A program made the position numbers and the translations under genes. This document shows, one piece after another, positions 57,202 to 64,000 of a stretch of DNA of 64,000 nucleotides (position 1 is the first letter of the stretch; each line of letters opens with the position of its first letter). The notes under the pieces are model-generated. The model was not told the DNA's origin, did no database searches, and was given only the letters and a program-made list of their open reading frames with translations. Source of the stretch: CAYXPR01 sp964467255 (GTDB lineage Bacteria > Pseudomonadota > Alphaproteobacteria > Rickettsiales > RGZB01); the NCBI GenBank assembly GCA_964467255.1, contig CAYXPR010000005.1, forward strand, positions 67,676 to 131,675, read 5' to 3'.

Positions 57202-58694
57202 TGGTTATCGTCCGCCACTCTACCAACCATTTTTTCATGCGCGCGTTTTTATTCTGCCTCGTGCTGACCGCGCTGCGGGTCGTGTATCTTTCAGTAGAGC
57301 ATTTCAGCCTTTATGCCGATGAAGCGCAATATTGGGCATGGTCGAAAGAATTATCGTGGGGTTATTACTCCAAGCCGCCGATGGTGGCGTGGCTGATTGC
57401 CGCCACCGGCAAAGTCTGCGGCGATACGCCCTTCTGCGTGCGGCTTTCCGCACCGATTATTCATTTCTTCACCAGCCTTGTGGTCTATGCACTCGGGCGC
57501 AAATTGTTCGACCCACGCGTGGCCATGTGGTCGGCCATTTTATATGCCACATTGCCGGGCGTGGCCGTTTCCTCCACCATCATTTCCACCGACGTACCCC
57601 TACTGTTTTTCTGGGCGATGGCGATGGTGATTATGGCAAATTCGCTGGAAGGCTGGCACGTCAACTGGTGGATTTTAATGGGCGTAAGCATCGGGCTTGG
57701 CATGCTCAGCAAATATAATATGGTGCTATTTTTCCCCTCGGCAGTGCTGTTCCTGCTCGCGTCGCGCGCCAACCGCGTGTATCTGCTCAGCTTCAAATTT
57801 ATCCTCATGGTAGCGGTGGCGCTGCTCATCTATATGCCGAATTACGAATGGAACCGCGCCAACGAATTCGCCAGCTATATGCACACAAAAGACAACGCCA
57901 GCATCAGCGCCATTACGCTGCGCCCGCACAAGCTGCTAGAATTTTTCATGGCACAGTTCGGCGTGTTCGGCCCTATTCCGTTTGCGGTGCTGCTCTATGC
58001 AGCAATCGCCTATTTCCCTAAAATGATGAAGCGCGATGAATATAAGCTTCTACTCAGCTTTATTGCACCCATGTTTGGTACCATTCTCGTCATCAGCCTG
58101 CTGTCGCGTGCACATGCCAACTGGGCGGCCCCGATTTACATTCCGGCGACCGTACTGGTGGTGGCATGGGTGGTGCAATATTCACGCACCAGCGTGCTGG
58201 TGGCGGCACTTGCCATCCACCTTGCAGCCATTGCACTCTATGCGAATTTCGATGTGGTCACACGCGCCATGAAGCTGGAGCTGACCGCCGCTACTGATCC
58301 GCTAAAACGCCTGCGTGGTTGGGAGGCTTTTGGCCGCCGCGTGGCGTACCATCAGGGGCTTTACCCCGAGGCAGCAATTTTCTCGGATGAGCGCAAAATC
58401 ATTGCCACGATGAAATATGAACTGCGCACACTCGATGGCACACCTGCTACCATTTACAAATGGAATGCCGATGGCATCACGCAGGATCATTACGACCTAA
58501 CGGCAGATATCGCCAGCGCACCCGACACACGCTTCCTGTTTATCACCCGCAGTTCAGACGAAGAGGTGAAAAAAATTCTGTCCCGCTTCAAGCGCACGGA
58601 GTTTGTGAACCTGATTGATATCCCGATTCACGATGACTACAACATCCGCTACCGCGTATTCTACCTTGAACGGTTCAAAGGCTACGCGAACTGA
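57201..58694 (+). CDS. ArnT/PMT-family membrane glycosyltransferase
   Basis: 497 residues with about 11-12 membrane helices, a GT83/PMT_2-type fold. The first extracytoplasmic loop carries the signature LYADEAQYWAWSKELSWGYY followed by SKPP, including the likely catalytic Asp-Glu. Family members move a sugar from a polyprenyl phosphate carrier to lipid A or a protein. The C-terminal 110 residues are periplasmic. Its partner downstream is a PAP2 phosphatase with a 1-base overlap, so the pair may modify lipid A or another envelope lipid. Confidence 0.9.
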   Translation: MVIVRHSTNHFFMRAFLFCLVLTALRVVYLSVEHFSLYADEAQYWAWSKELSWGYYSKPPMVAWLIAATGKVCGDTPFCVRLSAPIIHFFTSLVVYALGRKLFDPRVAMWSAILYATLPGVAVSSTIISTDVPLLFFWAMAMVIMANSLEGWHVNWWILMGVSIGLGMLSKYNMVLFFPSAVLFLLASRANRVYLLSFKFILMVAVALLIYMPNYEWNRANEFASYMHTKDNASISAITLRPHKLLEFFMAQFGVFGPIPFAVLLYAAIAYFPKMMKRDEYKLLLSFIAPMFGTILVISLLSRAHANWAAPIYIPATVLVVAWVVQYSRTSVLVAALAIHLAAIALYANFDVVTRAMKLELTAATDPLKRLRGWEAFGRRVAYHQGLYPEAAIFSDERKIIATMKYELRTLDGTPATIYKWNADGITQDHYDLTADIASAPDTRFLFITRSSDEEVKKILSRFKRTEFVNLIDIPIHDDYNIRYRVFYLERFKGYAN

Positions 58695-59404
58695 TGCTGG
58701 CCGCTATTATTATCGGCATACTCATTGCCATCCCTTTTTGCCTGTGGCCGCAGCTTGACCTTGCCATCACTCACTGGCTGGCTTTTGTGCCCGACATTGG
58801 TTTTGTGTATAAAAATGCAGCCGCAGTGCTGGGGCTTTACACTGGCGTGAGGATTGTTACCGCCGCGCTGGTGGCCGGATTTCTTTTACTTTTGCTCTGG
58901 CGCCGTTTTAAGGCCGATGCCCCACTGCCATTGCTGAGAAAATCCGCACCGCCCTCCCGCAGTATTTTTTACCTGATGCTGGTCATGGCCATCGGCCCCG
59001 GCATGGTGGTGCATTGGGGTTTCAAAGAAGAATTCGACCGCCCGCGACCGCGGCAGGTTCTTGAGTTTGGCGGCACACTTGCTTATGCCCCACCACCTTT
59101 TACGCCTGCATATTGGCAGAGCAGGCCCACGGAAGGCCGCTCCTTCCCATCCGGCCATGCCGCGATGGGATATTACTTGATGGCTTTCGCATTTGTGGCA
59201 CAGGCGCGCCGCGCTAAAATATTATGGCTGGGTGGGGGCACGGTGGCGGGGCTAATTGTCGGCATGGGCCGCATTTTGCAAGGCGGACACTGGGCAAGTG
59301 ATATTCTGTTTTCAGGCGTCGTGGTCCTGTTTGTCAGCGCGCTGCTGCACCGCGTGCTGTTTCCGCCTATTCCTCGCGAATCGACTTCACCAGCACAGCC
59401 TTAA
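58694..59404 (+). CDS. PAP2-type lipid phosphatase
   Basis: 236 residues with about six membrane helices. All three PAP2 motifs are present: KEEFDRPRP (KX6RP), PSGHAAMG and RILQGGHWASD (RX5HX3D). Members dephosphorylate lipid A, undecaprenyl pyrophosphate or phosphatidate at the periplasmic face. It overlaps the preceding transferase gene by one base (TGATG). Its 3' end is overlapped by 38 bases by the convergent XRE gene. Confidence 0.93.
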   Translation: MLAAIIIGILIAIPFCLWPQLDLAITHWLAFVPDIGFVYKNAAAVLGLYTGVRIVTAALVAGFLLLLLWRRFKADAPLPLLRKSAPPSRSIFYLMLVMAIGPGMVVHWGFKEEFDRPRPRQVLEFGGTLAYAPPPFTPAYWQSRPTEGRSFPSGHAAMGYYLMAFAFVAQARRAKILWLGGGTVAGLIVGMGRILQGGHWASDILFSGVVVLFVSALLHRVLFPPIPRESTSPAQP

Positions 59405-59915
59405 TTACATCGCCCGAATCCTTCAGTGGCGTGCGCTGCACGTAATAATGCCCGCGGCGCGTCACCGCCACCACCAGCTTGCCGCTTGGCACGGTTGTTT
59501 GCCCATCCAGCTCGTTAAAAATAAGCTCCGTACCGTCGGCAAATCCGGCAAGGCCGCTCCCTTGTACCAATAGCGCAAACAGCTTGGGGTTTTCTAGGTT
59601 GCGGCTGCGACCAAACAGCAGCATGTACGTGTCTTTTTCCGTAAAACTCTGGAGTGCATTGCCATCTGCCGTATCCACAAAACCAATCACCTTAGCGCGC
59701 GAGGTGGTCTGCACGTTCCTGTCGCCTTCAAGAGGCAGTAAATCCACATAATCACAGCTAAGGGCCGCAGAAAGCCGCTCCATCCACTCAGCCGTCAGGC
59801 GGCGGCGGCTTTTCTCAAGCCGGTCAATCTGCTGCTGGGTGGTACCCGTAAGCGTTGCCAGTTGCGCCATGGTCAGGCCGCGCTTCTTGCGCAAAATCTT
59901 GATTCGGTTCTCCAT
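59367..59915 (-). CDS. XRE-family transcriptional regulator
   Basis: 182 residues. A helix-turn-helix fills residues 1-60 (RIKILRKKRGLTMAQLATLT, QQQIDRLEKSRRRLTAEWM). The rest is a beta-rich domain (LFALLVQGSGLAGFADGTEL, GKLVVAVTRRGHYYVQRTPL) resembling the S24-like end of phage-type repressors, but I see no convincing Ser/Lys catalytic pair. Autoregulation is likely, as an inverted repeat overlaps its -10 (59927-59945). It overlaps the end of the PAP2 gene. Confidence 0.82.
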   Translation of the reverse strand: MENRIKILRKKRGLTMAQLATLTGTTQQQIDRLEKSRRRLTAEWMERLSAALSCDYVDLLPLEGDRNVQTTSRAKVIGFVDTADGNALQSFTEKDTYMLLFGRSRNLENPKLFALLVQGSGLAGFADGTELIFNELDGQTTVPSGKLVVAVTRRGHYYVQRTPLKDSGDVIKAVLVKSIREE

Positions 59916-59926
59916 GTATCGGCATT

Positions 59927-59945
59927 ATACACTGTTTTGGTGTAT
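59927..59945 (-). promoter_or_regulatory. Candidate operator and -10 of the XRE gene at 59367
   Basis: ATACAC (59927-59932), seven bases, GTGTAT (59940-59945) form a perfect inverted repeat. The minus-strand hexamer TATAAT (59924-59929) overlaps its proximal arm and lies 10 bases before the ATG at 59915. Such placement suits self-repression. Confidence 0.45.
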
Positions 59946-59964
59946 TTTCTATCTTTTATGCATC

Positions 59965-59997
59965 TTTACAGTTTATTTACCCCTCCCATGCTAGGCT
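59965..59997 (+). promoter_or_regulatory. Degenerate CtrA-type promoter of the gene at 60030
   Basis: TTTACAGTTTATTTAC at 59965-59980 keeps the N7 spacing of TTAA-N7-TTAA with one mismatch in each half. An 11-base spacer leads to TAGGCT (59992-59997). It closely matches the site at 46320. Confidence 0.4.
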
Positions 59998-60029
59998 TTA
60001 GGCCAAACATATAACGAGCGAGTTACGAA

Positions 60030-60881
60030 ATGTCAGGAAAAACCACGCGTCATACCGGGGTGGGAGAGCCGCAAAAAATCCACGATAGCGCGATCGAGTT
60101 GGTGTACTCCAGCTTCCGCAATAACGATGGCGATTTTTGGCCACAGGTGCAAAAAGCCTGTAGCGTATGGCTGGGTCTGGGGCGAAAAATACACGGCTCA
60201 GCCACATTCCTTGCAAACAATAATGAGATGATGGTGCCAGGTGCAACAGAAGACCGGGAAGACGTAACCGACGCTTTGCGGGAACTGCGCGCAAAAACTG
60301 CCCAGCAGCGTGACCGCTTCGTAAGCTATCTCATGAGTGCATTAGGCAACCGTGTGTCTTTCAGCATAAAACAGGATGGTGGGATCGAAGACCCTGCCTT
60401 CATGAGCCAAGTGTATGACTTTGCCTTCCCCATGTCGGGTGCACGGGTGCTGCAGGAGCAGATTGGAGTGCGTGGGCAGGAGCTCTATAGCCTGACCCAG
60501 ATACAGAAGTTTTTTAACCCCGAGCCTTACGCCAACGATGTCGTTCCGAACCATGTGGATAATTTCGTGGCGGCCTATGCAAAATACGTTCCCAGCGAAA
60601 CTGCAGACCGAGATGAAATCACCAAAGCCTTTTTCCGCGTCATGGAAGTAACCAATGCACTCAAAACTGGGTTGCTGGAAGATGAAGCAGTAGCACGGCG
60701 CAACTTCGCTATCGCATCAGAAACCCTTGTGAAGGCCGCAGAAAAACTAGCGGAAGCCGCGCCGCCTGCCGCCAGCTTTCAGGATGTGGATGCACGCTCT
60801 GCCTTGTCTATAACGCAGGGTTTCCTAAAGAACGTTACTGAATTCCGTACCGCCCGCGGGCAGGGGCATGGCGTCGTCTAG
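60030..60881 (+). CDS. Protein of unknown function
   Basis: 283 residues, soluble, mostly helical, without signal peptide or cysteine except one (ACSVWLGLGR). Helical blocks such as DVTDALRELRAKTAQQRDRF and RRNFAIASETLVKAAEKLAE could form a bundle. No family recognised. GAG-rich leader bases before the ATG serve as a weak ribosome site. Its stop touches that of the convergent ubiD (TAGCTA). Confidence 0.75.
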   Translation: MSGKTTRHTGVGEPQKIHDSAIELVYSSFRNNDGDFWPQVQKACSVWLGLGRKIHGSATFLANNNEMMVPGATEDREDVTDALRELRAKTAQQRDRFVSYLMSALGNRVSFSIKQDGGIEDPAFMSQVYDFAFPMSGARVLQEQIGVRGQELYSLTQIQKFFNPEPYANDVVPNHVDNFVAAYAKYVPSETADRDEITKAFFRVMEVTNALKTGLLEDEAVARRNFAIASETLVKAAEKLAEAAPPAASFQDVDARSALSITQGFLKNVTEFRTARGQGHGVV

Positions 60882-62402
60882 CTATTTCCAAATGCTTTTG
60901 CCACTACCCGGAATACCTAATTCTTTCCAAATCTCATCGATTTTTTCTTCCACCTCGGGGCTCATGCGGATTTTCTCGCCCCATTCACGGTTCGTTTCCG
61001 GTGGCAGTTTATTCGTCGCATCAAAGCCAATTTTGGCGCCAAGTCCGGAAACGGGTGAGGCAAAGTCCAAGTAATCAATCGGTGTGTTCTCAATAATGGT
61101 AACATCACGCGCAAAATCCATGCGGGTAGACACCGCCCACATCACATCTTTCCAGTCGCGCACGTTGATGTCGGCATCTACCACTATCACGAACTTGGTG
61201 TACATAAACTGGCGCAGGTAACTCCACACACCCATCATCACGCGCTTGGCATGGCCCGCATACGCCTTCTTCATCGACACCACCGCAATGCGGTAGCTGC
61301 AGCCTTCCGGCGGCAACCAGAAATCCACAATCTCCGGGAATTGTTGCTGTAATAGCGGCACGAATACTTCATTGAGCGCCTCGCCTAAAATCGAAGGCTC
61401 ATCGGGCGGCCTGCCCGTGAAAGTGCTGAGGAAAATCGGTTTTTTGCGCATGGTAATCGCGCTCACCGTAAACACAGGGAACGGCTCCACACTATTATAA
61501 TATCCGGTATGGTCACCATAAGGCCCTTCGTCGCCATACTCTTCCAGCGACACATGGCCTTCAATCACAATCTCGGCTTCGGCGGGCACCTTTAAAGGCA
61601 CGGTTTTGCACTTCACCAGCTCCACGGGCTTGCCGCGCAGCAGGCCTGCAAAATCATATTCCGACAATGTTTCCGGCACGGGCGTAACCGCTGCTAAAAT
61701 CGTGGCGGGGTCGGCGCCAATCACAACAGCAGCAGGCAGCGGTTCGCGTTTTTCTTTGCCCCAGCGCGCATGATGCTGTGCGCCACCGCGGTGCTTCAAC
61801 CAGCGCATGAGGGTTTTGTTTTTCCCCACCACCTGCATGCGGTAAATGCCAAGGTTAAAATTATCTTCGCGGTCTTCTTTCGGGTGCGGGCCTTGCGTCA
61901 CCACCAGCGGCCACGTGATAAGCGGCGCGGGTTCACCCGGCCAGCAGGTCTGGATGGGCAACAGGTTTAGATCAATATCTTTGCCCTTCAGCACCACTTC
62001 TTGGCACGGCGCTTTTTTCACCGTTTTGGATTTCATCGTAAGAAGCGTTTTGGCCAGCGGCACCAGCTTCATTGCTTCTTTCAGGCCGCGCGGAGGTTCC
62101 GGTTGGCGCAGGAAAGCCAGCGTTTTACCCACATCACGCAATTCTTCCGGCGTTCGGCCCATGCCTGCCGCCACACGCGCCACGCTGCCGAATAAATTTA
62201 CCAGCACGGGTATGTCGCTTTTGCTACCGTCTGCCTTTATTACATTCTCAAATAAAATCGCGGGGCCGCGCTCGGCCAGCACGCGCGTCTGGATTTCCGT
62301 CATCTCCAGCACGGTAGAGACCTGGTGCGTCACCCGTACCAATTCACCCCGCTTTTCCAGCAAGGTGATGAAATCACGCATATTTTTATAGTTTTTGGCC
62401 AC
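60882..62402 (-). CDS. ubiD: UbiD family decarboxylase
   Basis: 506 residues. UbiD uses prenylated FMN, made by UbiX, to decarboxylate 3-polyprenyl-4-hydroxybenzoate in ubiquinone synthesis. Landmarks: the N-terminal MRDFITLLEKRGELVRVTHQ, LLPIQTCWPGEPAPLITWPL, NLGIYRMQVVGKNKTLMRW, EIVIEGHVSLEEYGDEGPYG and the metal/cofactor-region GDHTGYY, then HAKRVMMGVWSYLRQFMYTK. ubiX is not in the window. Its stop abuts the stop of the convergent gene. Confidence 0.95.
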   Translation of the reverse strand: MAKNYKNMRDFITLLEKRGELVRVTHQVSTVLEMTEIQTRVLAERGPAILFENVIKADGSKSDIPVLVNLFGSVARVAAGMGRTPEELRDVGKTLAFLRQPEPPRGLKEAMKLVPLAKTLLTMKSKTVKKAPCQEVVLKGKDIDLNLLPIQTCWPGEPAPLITWPLVVTQGPHPKEDREDNFNLGIYRMQVVGKNKTLMRWLKHRGGAQHHARWGKEKREPLPAAVVIGADPATILAAVTPVPETLSEYDFAGLLRGKPVELVKCKTVPLKVPAEAEIVIEGHVSLEEYGDEGPYGDHTGYYNSVEPFPVFTVSAITMRKKPIFLSTFTGRPPDEPSILGEALNEVFVPLLQQQFPEIVDFWLPPEGCSYRIAVVSMKKAYAGHAKRVMMGVWSYLRQFMYTKFVIVVDADINVRDWKDVMWAVSTRMDFARDVTIIENTPIDYLDFASPVSGLGAKIGFDATNKLPPETNREWGEKIRMSPEVEEKIDEIWKELGIPGSGKSIWK

Positions 62403-62459
62403 GTACTATTCCGGCGTATCTTTGAAAAAATCAGGAAATTCAATCCCCTAACTCCTATA

Positions 62460-62473
62460 GCTAAAATTTTAGC
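62460..62473. promoter_or_regulatory. Perfect 14-base palindrome between ubiD and the gene at 62556
   Basis: GCTAAAATTTTAGC at 62460-62473 is a perfect palindrome. It lies 58 bases upstream of the ubiD start and 16 bases before the -35 of the divergent promoter, a suitable place for a regulator shared by both. It resembles the CCTAAAATTAGG dyad upstream of recA. Confidence 0.35.
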
Positions 62474-62488
62474 CAAACACCACTAAAA

Positions 62489-62517
62489 TTGACATATCGA
62501 GCAAAGCACCGTATAGT
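62489..62517 (+). promoter_or_regulatory. Sigma-70-type promoter of the gene at 62556 and panE
   Basis: TTGACA (62489-62494), a 17-base spacer, and TATAGT (62512-62517), a near-consensus promoter. It should drive the gene at 62556 and, through the TAATG overlap, panE. Confidence 0.7.
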
Positions 62518-62555
62518 AAGAGCTGGGAATTTGGGAACTTTACCAGTTAATTATC

Positions 62556-62975
62556 ATGCTTTTAAACACCACAGCCACTGTGGCGCCGTTGGCGTCTGCG
62601 TCAGCTATCAGCCCTTCCTTTGCAACGGGCGGGGAAGCAGGTGCGCGCGCCGCAACGTTTGCCGCACAAAATGCAGTGCCAGCGTCTCCTGTGGTTGTGC
62701 GTCAGGAAAAGCCGGTTGAGCGCACCAGCACCAATACGAGCAACACCGATAATACGCTGTTCCTCGCGCAGTTGTTTGGCGCAGAAGACGCAAGCGTGGT
62801 CACCGAATCCAATTTTGCACAAGCCACTGAAGCCTACCGCAACATCCTCACACCGAAGCGGCAATATTCCCCGGCCCTTTCACCTGAAATGCTGCAGGAA
62901 TTCAGCGAAGTGAAATATAAGCCCGGCCTGCGTCCACCGGAACCTGTCGCACGCCGTCTTTCTCTGGTAGCCTAA
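62556..62975 (+). CDS. Small Ala-rich protein of unknown function
   Basis: 139 residues from the ATG at 62556. The first 60 residues are Ala/Ser/Thr/Val-rich and probably disordered or loosely helical; the rest is Pro-containing and polar. No signal peptide. It resembles no family I know. The last base of the stop is the first base of the panE start (TAATG), so translation is coupled to panE. Confidence 0.65.
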   Translation: MLLNTTATVAPLASASAISPSFATGGEAGARAATFAAQNAVPASPVVVRQEKPVERTSTNTSNTDNTLFLAQLFGAEDASVVTESNFAQATEAYRNILTPKRQYSPALSPEMLQEFSEVKYKPGLRPPEPVARRLSLVA

Positions 62976-63949
62976 TGAAAATCGCCATCTATGGTGCAGG
63001 AGCAGTGGGCTGTGCCATCGGTGCCCAGCTTGCTGCGGCGAATCACGATATTACCTTCATCAGCCGCGGCGCACATTTAGACGCGCTGCAAAAAAACGGG
63101 CTTAGTTTTACAAGTGCCGCTGGCACCGAACGCATCAAGGCCACGTATGTGGATGACGCTGCCAATATTGAGGCACCGGATTATTTATTCCTCACCACCA
63201 AAGCCTACGACCTACCGAAAATTGCGAAACGTGCCGCAGAAATTGCGGGCGATAAAACCGTTATCATCCCCGTGCAAAACGGTGTGCCGTGGTGGCATTT
63301 CCATGCGCTGGAGGGCCAGCTTAAAAATGCGCGCATTGAAAGCCTCGACCCCGAAGGATTGCTTGAAAAATACATTGATAACAGCCGCATCATCGGCGGC
63401 GTGATTTACATGGCAGGCAGCGTAACCGAGCCGGGGAAAGTCACGAATTTACTCACTCCCCGCTTTAAGGTGGGCGAGCCCGATGGCAGCGTTTCTGCGC
63501 GCATCAAAACGCTGGCTGAAATGCTGGAGTCTGCAGGGTTCAAAAAAACCTTGGCCGAAAACATCCGCAGTGAAATCTGGCTCAAGCTCTGCTGGAACGT
63601 AGCATTTAATCCTTTGAGCGTGCTCACGGGCGCCACCAGCAAACAGATTGCAACGGATGATGGCACGCAAGTGATTGCCAGCAAAATGATGGAGCAGGTG
63701 AAGAACATCACCGACAAGCTCGGCATTCCGCTGGCGCTCGACGTAAAAGAGCGGCTGGAAGTGGGCATTAAAGCAGGCGACCACAAGCCCTCCATGCGCT
63801 ATGACTATGAGCATAAAAAACGGATGGAAACGGACGCCATTATCGGCGCCGTGGTGGAAATTGCTGCACGCGTGGGCGCCATCACCCCCACCATCAACAC
63901 CATTTATGCCCTGCTTCGGCAAAAGGAAGAAGTGGCCTATGGCGCGTAA
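62975..63949 (+). CDS. panE: 2-dehydropantoate 2-reductase
   Basis: 324 residues. It reduces ketopantoate to pantoate with NADPH in pantothenate synthesis. NADPH-binding GAGAVG at residues 7-12, ISRGAHLDALQKNGL, the TTKAYDL segment, PVQNGVPWW, and the active-site Lys/Asn helix (WLKLCWNVAFNPLSVLTGAT) are visible, as is KPSMRYDYEHKKRMETDAI near the end. The broader family also contains reductases of other 2-keto acids, so the substrate is probable rather than proven. Bases 63950-64000 hold no gene I can support. Confidence 0.9.
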   Translation: MKIAIYGAGAVGCAIGAQLAAANHDITFISRGAHLDALQKNGLSFTSAAGTERIKATYVDDAANIEAPDYLFLTTKAYDLPKIAKRAAEIAGDKTVIIPVQNGVPWWHFHALEGQLKNARIESLDPEGLLEKYIDNSRIIGGVIYMAGSVTEPGKVTNLLTPRFKVGEPDGSVSARIKTLAEMLESAGFKKTLAENIRSEIWLKLCWNVAFNPLSVLTGATSKQIATDDGTQVIASKMMEQVKNITDKLGIPLALDVKERLEVGIKAGDHKPSMRYDYEHKKRMETDAIIGAVVEIAARVGAITPTINTIYALLRQKEEVAYGA

Positions 63950-64000
63950 AAACCCTTACATTCCCACGGTTGAAACCAAGAGATAAAAGACTATAGTAGC

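Noticed and set aside
63939..63986. 15-codon frame at the right end (begins MARKNP)
   Set aside because: It overlaps the end of panE, has no ribosome site of its own and is too short to support.

Overview
This 64 kb window is ordinary, densely coded chromosome from a Gram-negative bacterium, almost certainly an alphaproteobacterium. The signs are a UPF0262 gene directly downstream of hisG-hisD, a short-form HisG, an NDUFA12-like complex I gene followed by mlaD and a DUF2155 gene, recA close to alaS, and a family of promoter-like sites matching the CtrA consensus of that class. The genus cannot be told from the sequence. I found 71 protein-coding genes, two of them under 50 residues, and no rRNA, tRNA, CRISPR array, insertion sequence, integrase or riboswitch. 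No gene-free stretch exceeds 300 bases. Converging genes are packed very tightly, several with touching stop codons.

Layout. 1-5.7 kb: Sel1-repeat proteins, leuB, pmbA, a coiled-coil lipoprotein, nadA. 5.7-10.9 kb: recA and alaS, separated by an A/T-richer methyltransferase gene. 10.9-18.7 kb: exoD, a DASS carboxylate transporter, a BKACE enzyme, a radical-SAM aminomutase of the KamA family, and an operon of class III aminotransferase, UDG-like protein and short-chain dehydrogenase. These could form an amino-acid breakdown route. 18.9-25.8 kb: accessory genes, including a small Pro/Arg-rich protein, an XRE regulator facing two tiny proteins across a palindromic operator, bolA, an RTX protein, a zeta-toxin-like kinase and a chemoreceptor. 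26-29.7 kb: cytochrome b561, two membrane-protein genes, rlmJ, a MazG-like gene.

29.9-38.7 kb: seven co-directional, mostly overlapping genes that look like a surface-glycan or phosphopolymer operon. They encode a large membrane protein, class II aldolase, tandem double nucleotidyltransferase, methyltransferase, family 2 glycosyltransferase, GDPD-like enzyme, and a membrane glycosyltransferase-like module fused to a uridine-kinase/phosphoribulokinase-like domain. I do not recognise this set as a described pathway.

38.7-64 kb: housekeeping genes (maf, infA, hisD, hisG, a periplasmic rhodanese, yaaA, nnr, rnd, aspS, NDUFA12-like, mlaD, aroQ, thiS, thiG, ubiD, panE), an ArnT-like transferase paired with a PAP2 phosphatase, and scattered unknown genes.

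The most coherent unexplained signal is at the promoter level. Seven genes without an assigned function share TTAA-N7-TTAA (five perfect, two degenerate) followed 10-11 bases later by a -10-like hexamer. This looks like a CtrA-type regulon of unknown genes. The second is the glycan operon with its kinase fusion.
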